From NCBI GenBank assembly GCA_937888615.1, contig CALABZ010000090.1, forward strand, positions 1 through 64,000: DNA of 64,000 nucleotides, written 5' to 3'. The position numbers and the translations under genes are program-made. The stretch comes from an uncultured Lentisphaeria bacterium. GTDB taxonomy: Bacteria > Verrucomicrobiota > Lentisphaeria > Victivallales > Victivallaceae. The stretch's first letter is position 1. Each line of letters begins with the position of its first letter. Positions 38,586 to 49,487 of the stretch are shown here, piece by piece. The notes below the pieces were generated by a model. The model ran no database searches. It had not been told where the DNA came from and saw only the letters and a list, made by a program, of their open reading frames with translations.

Positions 38586-38658
38586 GATTTTAGCCGAATT
38601 TCTGATAAATGCGATGGAAATCGCCTGAATTGGTATTATTTTATAACTTCATCGATAA

Positions 38659-38744
38659 GCTCGGGTGGCGGAATGGCAGACGCGACAGACTTAAAATCTG
38701 TTGTCCGTTAGGGCGTGGGGGTTCGAGTCCCCCCCCGAGCACCA
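38659..38744 (+). tRNA. tRNA-Leu (anticodon TAA)
   Basis: 86 bases including the encoded CCA. Acceptor arms GCTCGGG and CCCGAGC pair perfectly; the anticodon stem ACAGA/TCTGT (38685-38689, 38697-38701) holds the loop CTTAAAA with anticodon TAA at 38692-38694. A class II variable arm follows, and the T arm is GGGGG-TTCGAGT-CCCCC. Long variable arm and anticodon both fit leucine. No integrase or att-like duplication is seen next to it. Confidence 0.97.
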
Positions 38745-38939
38745 TTTATATGTTTACTGACTTGCCGTAAACCACCTCTTCCAGTTCGGCTTTTTCAACT
38801 GTTTGCGTTTTCGGAAGTGCGATTCCCTGAATTGACGGGTACCTCTTACGTCCTTCAATACGTGGGGGAAATTACAGGAAACGGCGGCAGCGCGACAAGC
38901 GTCATCGGAAATTAATGATAAAAAATATGAATGGATGGA

Positions 38940-38978
38940 TTGATTTCTTGTTATTTTACGTTATAATTATAATAACAA
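38940..38978 (+). promoter_or_regulatory. Promoter and possible operator of glycan cassette 3
   Basis: TTGATT (38940-38945) and TATAAT (38962-38967) are 16 bases apart. TTGTTAT (38948-38954) and ATAACAA (38972-38978) form inverted arms around the -10 element, a plausible operator for the regulator encoded at 38989. AAAGG precedes the ATG. The preceding gap 38745-38939 holds nothing recognised. Confidence 0.5.
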
Positions 38979-38988
38979 AGGAAAATTC

Positions 38989-40491
38989 ATGTCATATTAC
39001 ACGCCTAGAACGACAAAACTTGAGAGCACCGTCAATAAGCTGGTGCGCCTGTTCGCCGATGGTCAGTTCAAGGCCGGAGACGGATTGCCGACGATCCGCC
39101 GGCTTGCTGAATCGCTGGATGTCAGCGTCTATACCCTGCATTGCGCTATGGCGGAACTCAAAAAGAAAGGAGTGGTCGAGCAGGATGGAGGGAAGAAAAT
39201 CTTCATTTTGAAACGAGTCCCCACCGATGAACCGATGCCCGAACGGGAATCTTTGTCGGAAGTGACGGTTTCACTGCTGGTCGGACCGTCAAATCTGGAT
39301 AAACTGAACCGGATGATTATCAAACAGTCTTACCGCCGAGCGTTTGAAACAAAGTATCCGCAGGTGAAGATTAATGAAATCGAGGTTGAAGGCGCCCGCT
39401 GGCGCATTGAAGAACAGCAGCTTGGAATGTTGTTGGAGGGGAACTCCCTGAGCGGGGGAGAAATAAGCCAGTGTTCACTGCCGTTTTATAATCGGCTCGG
39501 ACTGCTCGGAACCGTGGAATGCCCGGAAACTGCGGAGTATATCGCCCAACTGCCCGAACCGGTCAGGCAATGGTCCCGCTGCGGCTCCGAAATGTCGATG
39601 CTGCCGACGGGCTGGGGCATGTCTTTCCTGATCTATAACAAATCATTACTGGCTTCGGCTCAAATGTCTCCGGAAACCGCTTTCGGTTCTTTTGACGGAT
39701 TTCATGAATCCCTTCGCCGCCTGAAAGCACATTCGGGATTGTCGCCTTTCAAGATTCATCACGCTTACAGTTTCCTCCAACTGCTTATTCATGGATTCTG
39801 CAACAGCCGTCGGCGAGCCCCCGAAGAACGGGCGGATCCGATTCCCTGGGAGCATGAAAGTGAAGTACGGAAATATTGCGGGAGGGTCATGTCGATGTGG
39901 CTGGATGAACACCTCATCGACTTCACCATGATCCGGAACGCTTCCCGAGCCGGACTGGACCTGATGGCAGGACGTACCGCCATTACTCTTGACGACGGAC
40001 AAATGGCGTACATGCTGCTGTCCGCCGGACGTGGAGACGAGTTCGGTATCGCCCCGGTGCCGCTGGCCGATTCGCGGGACAGAATGTTCACGCTGTGCAA
40101 CGTAGGCGGATATTTCGTCAACAGCGAAATATCAGAGGAGGAACGGAGCGCATTTTTCCGTTACATCCTGGGCTATATGCGATTTCTTCATGACTTGCCG
40201 GCGGAAGAACGCCTGCCGGGAAGCAACGCGCTGTCTCTATACGGGAAACAGGATCTGATGCCATGCCGCAGCCCGATGGCCGTGCCCGAGGGATGGCGAA
40301 AAGCTTTTCAGGAGCTCGGTTCGCGTCGCCTGTGGGAGCCGATTCGGAGTAATTGGGATAAATTCTTGATGTCGGAGGTCATGGAGTTTATTGCGATGGA
40401 AGCTTCGGATATCGGGGTGGAAGAAAGTTGCCGGACACTGAGTGGTTTCTATAATTGGAAAATGCCGGACGCGGGTCTGGAACTCGGTTAA
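38989..40491 (+). CDS. GntR-type HTH fused to an ABC-sugar solute-binding (type II PBP) domain (cassette 3)
   Basis: 500 aa, no signal peptide. The GntR winged helix covers about 8-75 (FKAGDGLPTIRRLAESLDVS, AELKKKGVVEQDGGKKIF). From about 92 the protein resembles family 1 extracellular solute-binding proteins of sugar ABC importers: VSLLVGPSNLDKLNRMIIK, FETKYPQVKINEIEVEG, TGWGMSFLIYNKSLL, LMAGRTAITLDDGQMAYM, and the FGIAPVPL strand. So a type II periplasmic-binding fold is used as a cytoplasmic ligand sensor; most GntR proteins use FadR, UTRA or LacI-like domains. It probably controls the downstream glycan genes. Ligand unknown. Confidence 0.85.
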   Translation: MSYYTPRTTKLESTVNKLVRLFADGQFKAGDGLPTIRRLAESLDVSVYTLHCAMAELKKKGVVEQDGGKKIFILKRVPTDEPMPERESLSEVTVSLLVGPSNLDKLNRMIIKQSYRRAFETKYPQVKINEIEVEGARWRIEEQQLGMLLEGNSLSGGEISQCSLPFYNRLGLLGTVECPETAEYIAQLPEPVRQWSRCGSEMSMLPTGWGMSFLIYNKSLLASAQMSPETAFGSFDGFHESLRRLKAHSGLSPFKIHHAYSFLQLLIHGFCNSRRRAPEERADPIPWEHESEVRKYCGRVMSMWLDEHLIDFTMIRNASRAGLDLMAGRTAITLDDGQMAYMLLSAGRGDEFGIAPVPLADSRDRMFTLCNVGGYFVNSEISEEERSAFFRYILGYMRFLHDLPAEERLPGSNALSLYGKQDLMPCRSPMAVPEGWRKAFQELGSRRLWEPIRSNWDKFLMSEVMEFIAMEASDIGVEESCRTLSGFYNWKMPDAGLELG

Positions 40492-40616
40492 AAACCGTCA
40501 ATACAGCTCCTGCAAGGAGAAGTTAAAAAACGAAACGGCGGAAAACCTGAATTGGTGATTTCCGAAATCGAATGTCAGAAAAAATGCTGAAACAAACTTG
40601 ATTTAATGGAGGACCT

Positions 40617-43600
40617 ATGAGATTTGCACAAAAAAAGCTATTGATATTACTTGCCATTATATTCATTAGTCGAATAACCGGGGCTTTGGAGTTGAAATTT
40701 GACTTTGGTCCCAATGATCAGGCTCCGGCGCCCGGCTGGCTGAGGGTTCATGCCCGTCAACTGAAGTCACCGGATAACGATTATGGATGGGAAAAGCACT
40801 GGGGACGTGATTCATTGGTCAGGAAAAATGCCGATGAGGGCCAGCTGCGCACGGCTTGCGGAGCGGAACGGAACAGTACCGATGCAACATTCATCGCCAA
40901 AATACCGGACGGTGTTTATAAAGTCACGGTCAGTGTCGGCAGTAATGTTCCGTCCGAGGGACGCGACGGACAATGTGTGGAAATAAACGGTCGAGCCGTG
41001 TTGCCGCCTCCCGGCGTGGGCGGCTGGGGCAAACTGGTAACAAGGACTTTGCCGGCGGTGGTGGAAAACGGCGTATTGAAAGTACACTTTTTCACGCTCG
41101 GAGAAAAAGCTACGCAGCGGCTGAATATTTACGCCATGACCGTGGAAAGCGCGTCGGCGGCGGAAGCCGGGGCATTGAAAGAGCGTTTTGAGGAGCTGAA
41201 GGATCCTACGCTGGCGGAAGAAAAGAAGGCTGTTATTGACGGAGTGGAAATCGTCGAGACGGGACGGCGCCCGATTCGCCATGCCCCCGCATGGACGGAT
41301 GCTGAAAAGGCCACCGGAGCCGTTTTCTTCGGCAAAGATTTCAGCGGTGACATTCTGGATGAAACAGTTCCGACCCGTGCCGAGATCAGAAGCGGCACCG
41401 AATGTGTTGCGGTGGGCGGCGAGACGCGGAGTTTCATAATCGGTCTGCATGCGCTTGAGGACCTCGATATAGAAAATACTCATATAGAAGGTTTTCCGGG
41501 CATGGAAAGCGATCTGTATACATTGACCACCGTTTACCGTTCGCCATTCGATATGAACAGCAAGGTCGGGGTCAAAACAGCGGAACTGCTGGAGCACCGC
41601 AACCATTTTTCCTTGAAAAAGGGAACAACCTGTCCGCTGTATGGGACCGTGAAGGTTCCCGAAGGCATGGCGGCGGGTCTTTATAGTGGCGCCGTGGTGC
41701 TGGGGACCCGATCGGGGACGAAACTTCGCTATCCGGTGAAGCTGGAGGTGCTGCCGGTGAAGCTGGCGGAAGCGGATGATAAAGTATTCATGCTGGTCGC
41801 GGACAACCGCAGGTGGCAGTCGATGCCGGCGGATGCGGTCAGGGCGGAAATCCGCGATATGGCGGAACACGGCATCAATGCGCTGTCGATCGTCACCGCA
41901 CCGGAAGCATTTCCGCTGCTGGAGGATGAAAACGGCAGGATTACCGGTGCGGATTTCGACAGACTGGGCGAATATCTGAAATATGCGGTTTCGCTGGGCA
42001 TCAACCGTCAGTTGGACTTTTCCTCCACCGCTCCGATGCTGTGGTTCCTGCCGGAATTCGGAATCAATCACCGCGCCACCAATGCCACTCATGAGTATGG
42101 GGAGGACTTCACGATCCGCCATCCGGACAAGGCATCGGTCACGCACATCGGAACCCACGGATTTCAGGGAATCTGGACGCCGCGCCGCTACAAGCTGTCG
42201 GTGAATTATCACCTGACGGGAAACGCCCGGGCTCAGGTCGTATTATCGATGTATGACGTCAACCGCCGGAAAAGCCAGTCGGAATTGAGCCGGGAACTGA
42301 AGCCGAATGACTCTTTCAGTACAGCGGAATGGGAAGTAGATACCGCGCCGCCGACTTCTAATGTGCGCTTCTCCCTGGCACTCAGCGGTGAAGGCGAGCT
42401 GAAAATACGGGAAATCCGGCTGTCGCCGCTCGACCGTCCGGAACTTAATTACCTCGCCAACGGTCGGCTCCAACGCAGTATTGATGATTTCGATTATAAT
42501 CGGGAATGGCCCGAAGCATTTAAAACGGCATTTCAGTCCGCCGTAAAAACCGTCTGCGCCGAAGGGCGGAAACTGGGATTCGCCAGTGTCGATTTTCAGG
42601 GAACGGACGAGGCGGGCAACAACCCGAAAACCGAACGAAAGGAAGTTCAGGAACTGGAAAATGTCCGTGCCGCCGGGGAAAAAACGTTCTGCAACCTCAG
42701 CCCTGACCTGGGGCGCAAAGCGGTCAGCCATCTGGACGAGCTCTGCTTTTACGCCGACCTGCTCGGCAACAGCAAAGCCGCCGCCGAAACCATAAAATTC
42801 TACCGCGAACTGGGCAAGAAAATTTTCAGCGTCTCAGCCGGGACCTATGCCGGACAGAATCTGTCTATCATGAATAACCGTTACAATTCCGGTTTTTACC
42901 TGGCGCTCAACGATGTTGACGGACTGCTGCTGTGGACGTTTTCACGCCCCGTCAATGATCCGTTTAACGACTTCGATTCACGCAACAAAGATTATGCGCT
43001 GGTTTACCCCCCACGCAATGTCGGCGGCGAACCGGTCAAGTCCATCGCCTGGGAAGGAATTCGCGAGGGGATTACCGATTACCGTTATGTGAAGTCGCTG
43101 CGCCAGGCGATCGCCCGGGCGGAACAGAACGGACGAAAGGAATGCGCGGACCAGGCACGCACGATTCTCGGCTGTCTCCTGCAATCAGTGCCGGAATACG
43201 GCAAATTTGACGAACGCAGCTTCAATGATGCGACGGCGGACCGCCTGCGGCGGTTGGCGGCCTTGGGGATCATGGCCGCCGACGGGAAGGAAATTTTCGA
43301 TGCGCAAACGAAACAGGCCGCGGCAAAAATCGAGCTTCGCCCAATTCAGACGGCAAAAACGACGTCGGATGAACGCCTCATTCCGGCCGGTCCGAAAGGG
43401 TTGAACATCACCGACTTCAAACCCCATTTCGCCAACGTTCCCTTTGACGGGAAGGCGGCGACGTCGGTTCAGGTGAGCTGTGACTCGGAAAATCTCTATC
43501 TCAAAGTAGAGGCAAGCGGCGGCGACACGAAGAACCGGTTCAACGGCGAGGAACTCTCCGTCTATGCCAACGACCACATCGAACTGCTGCTGGACACACG

Positions 43601-44507
43601 GTATGACCGCAACAGTTGGTTTCAGTTCGCCTTTGACCGTTTCGGCAATAAATCGGACATGCGCGCCTCCGGCAGCCGCAACAGCGGCAATAGTATTTTC
43701 GCGGTCAACTACGGCGGCGGCATTGTCCGTGATCCGTCATGGAACGCGGAATGGGCGGTGAAGACCGCGCCGGTTGCAGGTGGTTGGAACGCAGATGTCG
43801 TGATTCCCCTGAAAATATTCGGCGACTGCAATCTGCGCTGGGGCATGCTGATTGGGCGCAGTGGTTTCGGTACGACGGTTTCCAGTCCGCAGATCGGTTA
43901 TTTCGATCAGCCGGAAAAATTCAGGACCGTTACATTGCCGGGCGAGGCCGGGCTGAACTATTGCAGTCTCGGTGATTTTGCGTTCGGGCGTTCGATTGCA
44001 AACTTGCGTTTTACAGCCCTCGCCGGCGGCAGAGTAGTGGTGAACGAATATGACGCCGACAATAAAAAATCGTCGTTTCAGGCAAAAGTCCGACAGGACG
44101 GCACCTGTGCCATCGAATACCGGCTCACGGAAAAATCCGGCCGACTCGAGGTGCTGGCACTCGACACCGAAGGCAAGGTCCGCTGGAAGCACAATGAATT
44201 GCTGAATCTGCCGCCGGTCCTGGCCGTCCACGCGCCGGAACAGGTTTTCTTCGGCGGCGACAGCGTGTTCAAGGCAAAAGTCGAGGTGAACATGACGGAC
44301 CGGGCGGCGGCGGAAAGTGTCCTGGAATTCGAATTATCCGGGCGTCAGGGGCTTGTCGCGAAAGCCCAAAACAAAGCCGGCAGCCAGGATGTAAGGATTC
44401 CCTTGAAAAACCTGCCGGACGGTTTCTATGAATTCTCGGTTCGGGTGCGGGAGGGAAAGCGGATTTGCGGAACCCAGAACATGACCATCGTAAAAATATC
44501 CAAATAA
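40617..44507 (+). CDS. Large secreted glycoside hydrolase-like protein, DUF4091/GH123-type with CBMs (cassette 3)
   Basis: 1296 aa. Signal peptide [24 protein letters not shown] malectin/GDSL-like beta-sandwich at about 25-180 ([29 protein letters not shown]) is followed by an Ig-like region and a TIM-barrel catalytic region from about 390. [20 protein letters not shown] near 805 is the typical DUF4091 end of GH123-like enzymes. A CBM9-like domain (about 930-1120; [24 protein letters not shown]) and a final beta domain close it. It lies 125 bases after the regulator and 17 bases before the pseudopilin start. Substrate not assignable. Confidence 0.82.
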   Translation: MRFAQKKLLILLAIIFISRITGALELKFDFGPNDQAPAPGWLRVHARQLKSPDNDYGWEKHWGRDSLVRKNADEGQLRTACGAERNSTDATFIAKIPDGVYKVTVSVGSNVPSEGRDGQCVEINGRAVLPPPGVGGWGKLVTRTLPAVVENGVLKVHFFTLGEKATQRLNIYAMTVESASAAEAGALKERFEELKDPTLAEEKKAVIDGVEIVETGRRPIRHAPAWTDAEKATGAVFFGKDFSGDILDETVPTRAEIRSGTECVAVGGETRSFIIGLHALEDLDIENTHIEGFPGMESDLYTLTTVYRSPFDMNSKVGVKTAELLEHRNHFSLKKGTTCPLYGTVKVPEGMAAGLYSGAVVLGTRSGTKLRYPVKLEVLPVKLAEADDKVFMLVADNRRWQSMPADAVRAEIRDMAEHGINALSIVTAPEAFPLLEDENGRITGADFDRLGEYLKYAVSLGINRQLDFSSTAPMLWFLPEFGINHRATNATHEYGEDFTIRHPDKASVTHIGTHGFQGIWTPRRYKLSVNYHLTGNARAQVVLSMYDVNRRKSQSELSRELKPNDSFSTAEWEVDTAPPTSNVRFSLALSGEGELKIREIRLSPLDRPELNYLANGRLQRSIDDFDYNREWPEAFKTAFQSAVKTVCAEGRKLGFASVDFQGTDEAGNNPKTERKEVQELENVRAAGEKTFCNLSPDLGRKAVSHLDELCFYADLLGNSKAAAETIKFYRELGKKIFSVSAGTYAGQNLSIMNNRYNSGFYLALNDVDGLLLWTFSRPVNDPFNDFDSRNKDYALVYPPRNVGGEPVKSIAWEGIREGITDYRYVKSLRQAIARAEQNGRKECADQARTILGCLLQSVPEYGKFDERSFNDATADRLRRLAALGIMAADGKEIFDAQTKQAAAKIELRPIQTAKTTSDERLIPAGPKGLNITDFKPHFANVPFDGKAATSVQVSCDSENLYLKVEASGGDTKNRFNGEELSVYANDHIELLLDTRYDRNSWFQFAFDRFGNKSDMRASGSRNSGNSIFAVNYGGGIVRDPSWNAEWAVKTAPVAGGWNADVVIPLKIFGDCNLRWGMLIGRSGFGTTVSSPQIGYFDQPEKFRTVTLPGEAGLNYCSLGDFAFGRSIANLRFTALAGGRVVVNEYDADNKKSSFQAKVRQDGTCAIEYRLTEKSGRLEVLALDTEGKVRWKHNELLNLPPVLAVHAPEQVFFGGDSVFKAKVEVNMTDRAAAESVLEFELSGRQGLVAKAQNKAGSQDVRIPLKNLPDGFYEFSVRVREGKRICGTQNMTIVKISK

Positions 44508-44524
44508 CCAATGGAGGAATAGAA

Positions 44525-45253
44525 ATGATGAAGAATAACAAATGCACCGGAATTCAGGTACAAAAGAAAATTTTCACACTCATTGAACTTCTTGTCGTGA
44601 TCGCGATCATCGCAATCCTGGCCGCAATGCTGCTGCCGGCGCTAAACAAAGCACGGGACAAGGCACATGCCACCAACTGTACGAACCAGTTGAAACAGAA
44701 TGGAACTTATATGATGCAGTACCTTGGAGACTCTGACGATACGATGCCTTCGGTAAATATGAGCAATCATGCTCATATCAAGGCATTTCTGCCGTACATC
44801 TTCAGCAAGGTCGACGCCAACTGGGGGAATTGGGAAAAGAATAAGAGGCATCATCTGATCTGTCCGATTGCAGCGAATAATTACAGGATCGGAGTAAGCG
44901 GCGGCGGTTATGTCGACCCTTATGACGGCGGCGGAGCATTGTATTTTGACGATTACAACTCCGTTTATCTGACCAGCTACGGATGCAACCTCGGGCTGAG
45001 CAAGCACAAGGCGACCAGGGTCAAAAACCCCTCGAATATTGTATTCTGGGCGGAAGCGGCGGGGTCCGGGTTGTACCGTCCGTGGTATCCGCTGACGGCA
45101 ATGGGGTGGACGTGGACGAAAAATACCCGGTTCTGGCACAGTGACAAGGCAAACTTCCTGTTTTTCGACGGCCATGTTTCAGCATTCGGCCGCGGCGATG
45201 ACAATAACGACAACCGCTGGTACATTGACGGAAGCGGAGTGGGGGCTTCATGA
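44525..45253 (+). CDS. Pseudopilin-like H-X9-DG-type protein (cassette 3)
   Basis: 242 aa from ATG 44525, chosen for GGAGG 9 bases upstream. A longer leader than usual ([16 protein letters not shown]) precedes [20 protein letters not shown]. The residue before Phe is Ile, not Gly. [20 protein letters not shown] follows, and the C-terminus has [13 protein letters not shown], an exact H-x9-DG. The middle part is specific to this copy. It is sandwiched between the 1296-aa secreted enzyme and a dehydrogenase gene, overlapping the latter by 4 bases, so it is an integral member of the operon. Confidence 0.88.
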   Translation: MMKNNKCTGIQVQKKIFTLIELLVVIAIIAILAAMLLPALNKARDKAHATNCTNQLKQNGTYMMQYLGDSDDTMPSVNMSNHAHIKAFLPYIFSKVDANWGNWEKNKRHHLICPIAANNYRIGVSGGGYVDPYDGGGALYFDDYNSVYLTSYGCNLGLSKHKATRVKNPSNIVFWAEAAGSGLYRPWYPLTAMGWTWTKNTRFWHSDKANFLFFDGHVSAFGRGDDNNDNRWYIDGSGVGAS

Positions 45254-46347
45254 GCAAAGCAGTGCGCATCGGGTTCATCGGGGCCGGAGATATGGCGGTG
45301 ACCCACGCCGTGGAAATGGGCGGTTTGCCGGGCGAGTTTGAAATCATGGCCGCCGCGGATGTTTCGGAAGAACGGCTGTCGGCGTTTCGCGGACGCTTCG
45401 GCTCCGGCATCACCCCCTGTACCGACTACCGTAAATTGCTGGAACGTAACGATCTGGACGCTGTAATCATTGCCTCACCGAATCACCTGCATCTGGAACA
45501 CGCCTGTGCGGCCTTTACCGCCGGTCTGCATGTGCTTCTGCAGAAGCCGATGGCATTGAACCTGGGCGACTGCGATACGATCACCGCCGCCGGAAAAGCC
45601 GCTGGAAAAACCCTCCAGGTAGGACTGGTATACCGGTATTCGGCGCTTTTCCGCATGATGGCAAAGATCATTCAGGAAGGACGGATCGGAGAACCGGCGA
45701 TGGCGTGGTGCCATGAGTTCCGGGTACCGTTTCCGATCGGGCGAGGGCGCGAGTGGCGTTACCGTCAAGCCAAGTCCGGGGGCAGTCTGGTGGAAAAGGA
45801 TTGCCATCATTTTGATCTGTTCAACTGGATGCTCGGAGCATTGCCGGTGCGGGTGCACGCCATCGGCGGCAATTTCGCGGTACGCGAAAACGGCGCAATC
45901 GAACCGGGAGTGCCCGGCGAACCGTATCGTTTCCCTGCGGGCGAAGTCAACGACATCATCGACCATGCCTGGGTAAATATTGAATTCGAGGCCGGACGGA
46001 GTGCAAATCTGGGGCTGGCGCTTTTTTCGGGCAATCGCGACCTGCCGGTTGGAGTGCTGGGGACACACGGCTGGGTCGAGGCCAACGTCCAGCAGAAAAA
46101 ATTGTTTCTGCATACCGGACACCCCGGACATGTCGAAGTCATCGAACCGGAAAAGGCGGCCCACGAACTGGCCGACAAGGGGCACTCCGGCGGAGCACGC
46201 GAACTGCTGGAGTTCGCAAGGTGTGTCCGTACCGGAGAAGCGCCGTTCTGCGACGGTCAAGTCGGGCGCGACAGCCTGCTGGCGGCGCTGATGGGTGAAA
46301 TCAGCATTCGCGAACACCGGGTGGTGGAAGTCGGAGAATTGAAATAA
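45250..46347 (+). CDS. Gfo/Idh/MocA-family oxidoreductase
   Basis: 365 aa, cytoplasmic. Rossmann start [19 protein letters not shown], nucleotide-binding strand [24 protein letters not shown], and the catalytic Lys in LLQKPMAL (QKP instead of the usual EKP). The substrate domain has [18 protein letters not shown]. No cysteine cluster, unlike the two other paralogues here. It overlaps the pseudopilin stop (ATGA) and the downstream alpha-galactosidase-like gene (TAATG), so it belongs to a tightly coupled operon for sugar oxidation. Confidence 0.9.
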   Translation: MSKAVRIGFIGAGDMAVTHAVEMGGLPGEFEIMAAADVSEERLSAFRGRFGSGITPCTDYRKLLERNDLDAVIIASPNHLHLEHACAAFTAGLHVLLQKPMALNLGDCDTITAAGKAAGKTLQVGLVYRYSALFRMMAKIIQEGRIGEPAMAWCHEFRVPFPIGRGREWRYRQAKSGGSLVEKDCHHFDLFNWMLGALPVRVHAIGGNFAVRENGAIEPGVPGEPYRFPAGEVNDIIDHAWVNIEFEAGRSANLGLALFSGNRDLPVGVLGTHGWVEANVQQKKLFLHTGHPGHVEVIEPEKAAHELADKGHSGGARELLEFARCVRTGEAPFCDGQVGRDSLLAALMGEISIREHRVVEVGELK

Positions 46348-47960
46348 TGATGGAATTCCTTTGCAATGAGCTGGAATCCGAACAGGTCGTCCCGTCGATA
46401 CAACACGGCGGCACGGTCAGGATTCATGCCCCCTGCGGACTTCGGATGTTGACAAACGGAAACAGTTGGGGCAGTTACAAATCCGGAATTTCCGCCACCC
46501 GGGAAGATGATGATTTCCCGGGCAATACGCGACAGACGGAAACTCCGCTGTTCAGCCTGTATTTCGGGGGCGGGCAAAGTATTCTGGTTGGATTTATGCC
46601 CGGCGACAAGCCCTCTTCCGTGCGCTGCGAGAACGGCGTGATCGAAGGGCGCGGAAGCACCGACTGCTGGATCGGAATAGGCAAGGCCGATGAACTGGCG
46701 TTGCGTTACGCGGAATTTCTGCCGCAGATGCCGACGCACCAAAGAAATAAGCCGGTGATCGGTTGGAACAGTTGGGATTATTATTTCAAAACGGTAACGG
46801 AAGAGGCGGTGGCGGAAAACATTCAAGCAATCATGGCCTCACCGGTACTGCGCGAAAAAGTCCGTTATATCATTATCGACGATGGTTGGCAACGAATTCA
46901 TGGCGACTGGACGCCGAGCTCAAAATTTCACGGCGATCTGTCACGGGTGGTGAAACAAATCCGCGGCGCGGGTTTGGTGCCGGGAATTTGGACGGCTCCG
47001 TTTCTGGTGGAATATTTCAGCGCGCTGGCGCGCTGGCACTTCGACTGGCTGGGACGAAACGAGAAAGGTGAGCCGGATTTCGACGCAAAGGACGAATGGC
47101 GTGCAGTGCTGGACCCCACCCATCCGGAAGCAGCACAGTTCATTCATGAGATGTTCACAAATCTGCGCAAACAGGGGTTCGGGTATTTCAAAATCGATTT
47201 TGTCAGCCGCCTTTTGAAAGTTAAACGGTTTCATGACGGCTCCACTCCGCTGGCGGCGGTCCGGCGCGGGATGGAAATCATCCGCCGCGCGGTTGGAGAA
47301 AAGGCGGTGATCGCCGGTTGCGGAATGCCTCTTGAAAGCGGGTACGGGCTGGTGGATACCCAACGGGTCAGCGGCGATATCAGTACCTATTGGAGCACAA
47401 TTCGGACAACGGCCAGAGATTGGGCGAACTCGTGGTGGCTGCATCGGAAACAATGGCTGAACGATCCCGATTTCCTGATTGTCCGCAATCCGGCGACTAC
47501 CGGAGAGAAGAATTATAACCCGTATTTCCCGGCGACGCCGTTCGAAGCGTTTTCTTCCCGCTCCGGCCCCCCGACCGTGTCACTGAGCGAAGCCGAGGTA
47601 TGGGCCTCGATTGTATTGCTGAGCGGCGGCCCGGTTATTCTGGGCGACCGCATCGGCGGGCTCAATGCGAGCGGGCGGCGGATGATCGAAACCGTATTGG
47701 AACATGTATCCGTCAATACCGCGAAGCCCCTGGACTGGGGCGAAAGCTCACTGCCCCGGCAATGGCTGCGCGACGACGGGGATTCCCGGCTGTTTGCCAT
47801 ATTCAACTGGGAAGATGCGCCAGCCATGATAAAACCGGCGCCGCCGTGTCCGTCCGGGCCAGGCTTGAATATCTGGAGCGGGGCCGAAGTAGAATTGAAT
47901 CGCGGGATGGAGCTGGAATTGCCGCCACGCTCCGTACTGCTTGTAAAAATCCGCAAATGA
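46347..47960 (+). CDS. GH36/GH27-like (clan D) alpha-galactosidase-type glycosidase
   Basis: 537 aa, without a signal peptide, so probably cytoplasmic. The clan-D barrel shows GWNSWDYYFKTVTEEAV, YIIIDDGWQRIHGDW, WTAPFLVEY, the nucleophile Asp in YFKIDFVSR (about residue 282), and GCGMPLESGYG...RVSGDIS with the candidate acid/base Asp (about 347). A short C-terminal beta domain ends it. Clan-D enzymes remove alpha-galactosyl or related residues with retention. It would act on oligosaccharides taken up after the secreted enzyme has worked (inference). Confidence 0.85.
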   Translation: MMEFLCNELESEQVVPSIQHGGTVRIHAPCGLRMLTNGNSWGSYKSGISATREDDDFPGNTRQTETPLFSLYFGGGQSILVGFMPGDKPSSVRCENGVIEGRGSTDCWIGIGKADELALRYAEFLPQMPTHQRNKPVIGWNSWDYYFKTVTEEAVAENIQAIMASPVLREKVRYIIIDDGWQRIHGDWTPSSKFHGDLSRVVKQIRGAGLVPGIWTAPFLVEYFSALARWHFDWLGRNEKGEPDFDAKDEWRAVLDPTHPEAAQFIHEMFTNLRKQGFGYFKIDFVSRLLKVKRFHDGSTPLAAVRRGMEIIRRAVGEKAVIAGCGMPLESGYGLVDTQRVSGDISTYWSTIRTTARDWANSWWLHRKQWLNDPDFLIVRNPATTGEKNYNPYFPATPFEAFSSRSGPPTVSLSEAEVWASIVLLSGGPVILGDRIGGLNASGRRMIETVLEHVSVNTAKPLDWGESSLPRQWLRDDGDSRLFAIFNWEDAPAMIKPAPPCPSGPGLNIWSGAEVELNRGMELELPPRSVLLVKIRK

Positions 47961-47981
47961 ATTTTCAAAGGAGATCTTTTT

Positions 47982-49235
47982 ATGAATAACAAACAGGAAT
48001 CGGATTTTAGCGCAAACATTTCCGGCGTGGAGAATCCTTTACGTTTCGGCATTATTGGCGCCGGAGCGCGCGGGGCCGGTTCGTTCGGCACCATGCTGAG
48101 AAAACACAACGGGGCGGTTCTGGCCGCGTTCTGTGACCCGAACCGCCTGAGGGCCGAGCGCGCCGCCGCCAGGCTGGAGGTGTCCGTGAATATTTATGAC
48201 GACGTCCGGCAGATGATTGCATGCGAGAAACTTGATGCGGTCATCATCACCACACCCGACTGTTTCCATGAGGAAAACGCATTAGCCGCACTTGAGTCGG
48301 GCGTTCACGTGCTGATCGACAAACCGCTCGCCACCACGGTTCACGGTTGCCGGAATATCATCGAAGCCGCAGAGAAGTCCGGCAAAATCGTGATGATCGG
48401 GTTTAATCTCCGCCATCATCCGGTACTGTGCAAATTAAAGGAAGTGATCGATTCCGGGGCGGCAGGGCGGATTTTCATGATCGAAAACCGTGAATTCTAC
48501 AACGGCGGGCGCGGGTATATGGCGCGCTGGAACCGTTTTTACGGCCGGAGCGGCGGACTGTGGGTCCACAAGGGATGCCACGATTTCGATGTTTTTCAAT
48601 GGCTCCTGGGTTTTCCGCGGCCGCTCCGGGTCGGGGCATTTGCCCAGGTCAGCGTACTGACCCCGGACAACCTTCCTTTTACGCTTCGCGACGGCGTCCG
48701 CCCGGGTCCCCGCTGCCATCAATGCCCCTATGTGGAGGATTGCCCCGACTGCGTTGTGGTTCGGGATCTGAAGGGCGGTCCCTGGGACGATGACGCCGTG
48801 GCTTTCGACGGCATCGCCAAGGACGAATGCATCTACCTGTCGGACAAGGACACCCATGACAACGGCATCGCCATCGTCGAATACGAAGGCGGCATCCGGG
48901 CATCGCACCTGGAATGCTTTATCACTCCGTTGAATGACCGCCAATATACGGTCATCGGCACCCGGGGACAAATCGAAGCCAGTCTGGAACAACGGCAGAT
49001 CATCATTCGTCCGCGTTGGGGCGGAGAGGTAATTACGCACCAGCTGCCGCCGAACCTGGGCGGACACGGCGGCGCGGACCCGAAACTGATGAAAACTTTC
49101 ATCGAGGTACTGCGGGGCGCACAGCCGAACCATACCTTGCTTGAACACGGAATGCTGGCCACCGCGGTCGGACAAGCCGCCGAATTGTCATGGCGGGAAC
49201 GGCGAATCGTTGAAGTGGAGGAACTTTTCCGGTAA
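47982..49235 (+). CDS. Gfo/Idh/MocA-family oxidoreductase with four-Cys insertion
   Basis: 417 aa. Rossmann motif FGIIGAGARGAGSFG, VIITTPDCFHEENA, the EKP-equivalent DKPLAT, and GGLWVHKGCHDFDVFQWLLG. A cysteine cluster C-x2-C-x5-C-x2-C (CHQCPYVEDCPDC) occupies the place where the 8195-9448 paralogue has its four-Cys motif; a bound metal is likely. Same length as that paralogue, to which it is clearly related. AAAGGAG precedes the ATG, 21 bases after the GH36-like gene. Last gene of cassette 3. Confidence 0.9.
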   Translation: MNNKQESDFSANISGVENPLRFGIIGAGARGAGSFGTMLRKHNGAVLAAFCDPNRLRAERAAARLEVSVNIYDDVRQMIACEKLDAVIITTPDCFHEENALAALESGVHVLIDKPLATTVHGCRNIIEAAEKSGKIVMIGFNLRHHPVLCKLKEVIDSGAAGRIFMIENREFYNGGRGYMARWNRFYGRSGGLWVHKGCHDFDVFQWLLGFPRPLRVGAFAQVSVLTPDNLPFTLRDGVRPGPRCHQCPYVEDCPDCVVVRDLKGGPWDDDAVAFDGIAKDECIYLSDKDTHDNGIAIVEYEGGIRASHLECFITPLNDRQYTVIGTRGQIEASLEQRQIIIRPRWGGEVITHQLPPNLGGHGGADPKLMKTFIEVLRGAQPNHTLLEHGMLATAVGQAAELSWRERRIVEVEELFR

Positions 49236-49366
49236 ATGGATATGTCCGAGCACACCCCGTTGCCTCCCCGCATATACAAGCCGAAAGGCTTGTCCGGATG
49301 GGGATGCACAAAGCCGAACAATCCGGAAATTTCCCTTTTTCATCGGTGATCAGTTTACAATTCTGG

Positions 49367-49415
49367 GTAAAAGAGGCTTTTTTGACGGTTCTCCGTTTTA
49401 AAAAGCCTCTTTTAC
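49367..49415. terminator. Long near-perfect hairpin ending cassette 3
   Basis: GTAAAAGAGGCTTTTT (49367-49382) and AAAAAGCCTCTTTTAC (49400-49415) pair over 16 bases; an inner ACGG-TTCT-CCGT stem closes the top. The T-rich and A-rich arms would serve as a U-run in either direction. It is the only structure seen in the 252-base gap 49236-49487. Confidence 0.75.
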
Positions 49416-49487
49416 ATCGTATATTAGTTTCGGTTTGACAATTCCATGCCGGGGGAATCCCGTTGATAAAAAACAATCAGGTGAAGT

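Noticed and set aside
38745..38939. Integration site or prophage remnant next to tRNA-Leu
   Set aside because: No integrase gene and no second copy of the tRNA 3' end were seen in the flank.
40507..40519. Small CTCCT-GCA-AGGAG hairpin after the cassette 3 regulator as terminator
   Set aside because: Only a 5-bp stem with no T-run; too weak to call.
40812..42212. 466-codon minus-strand frame
   Set aside because: Antisense to the 1296-aa secreted enzyme with its clear signal peptide and domain motifs.
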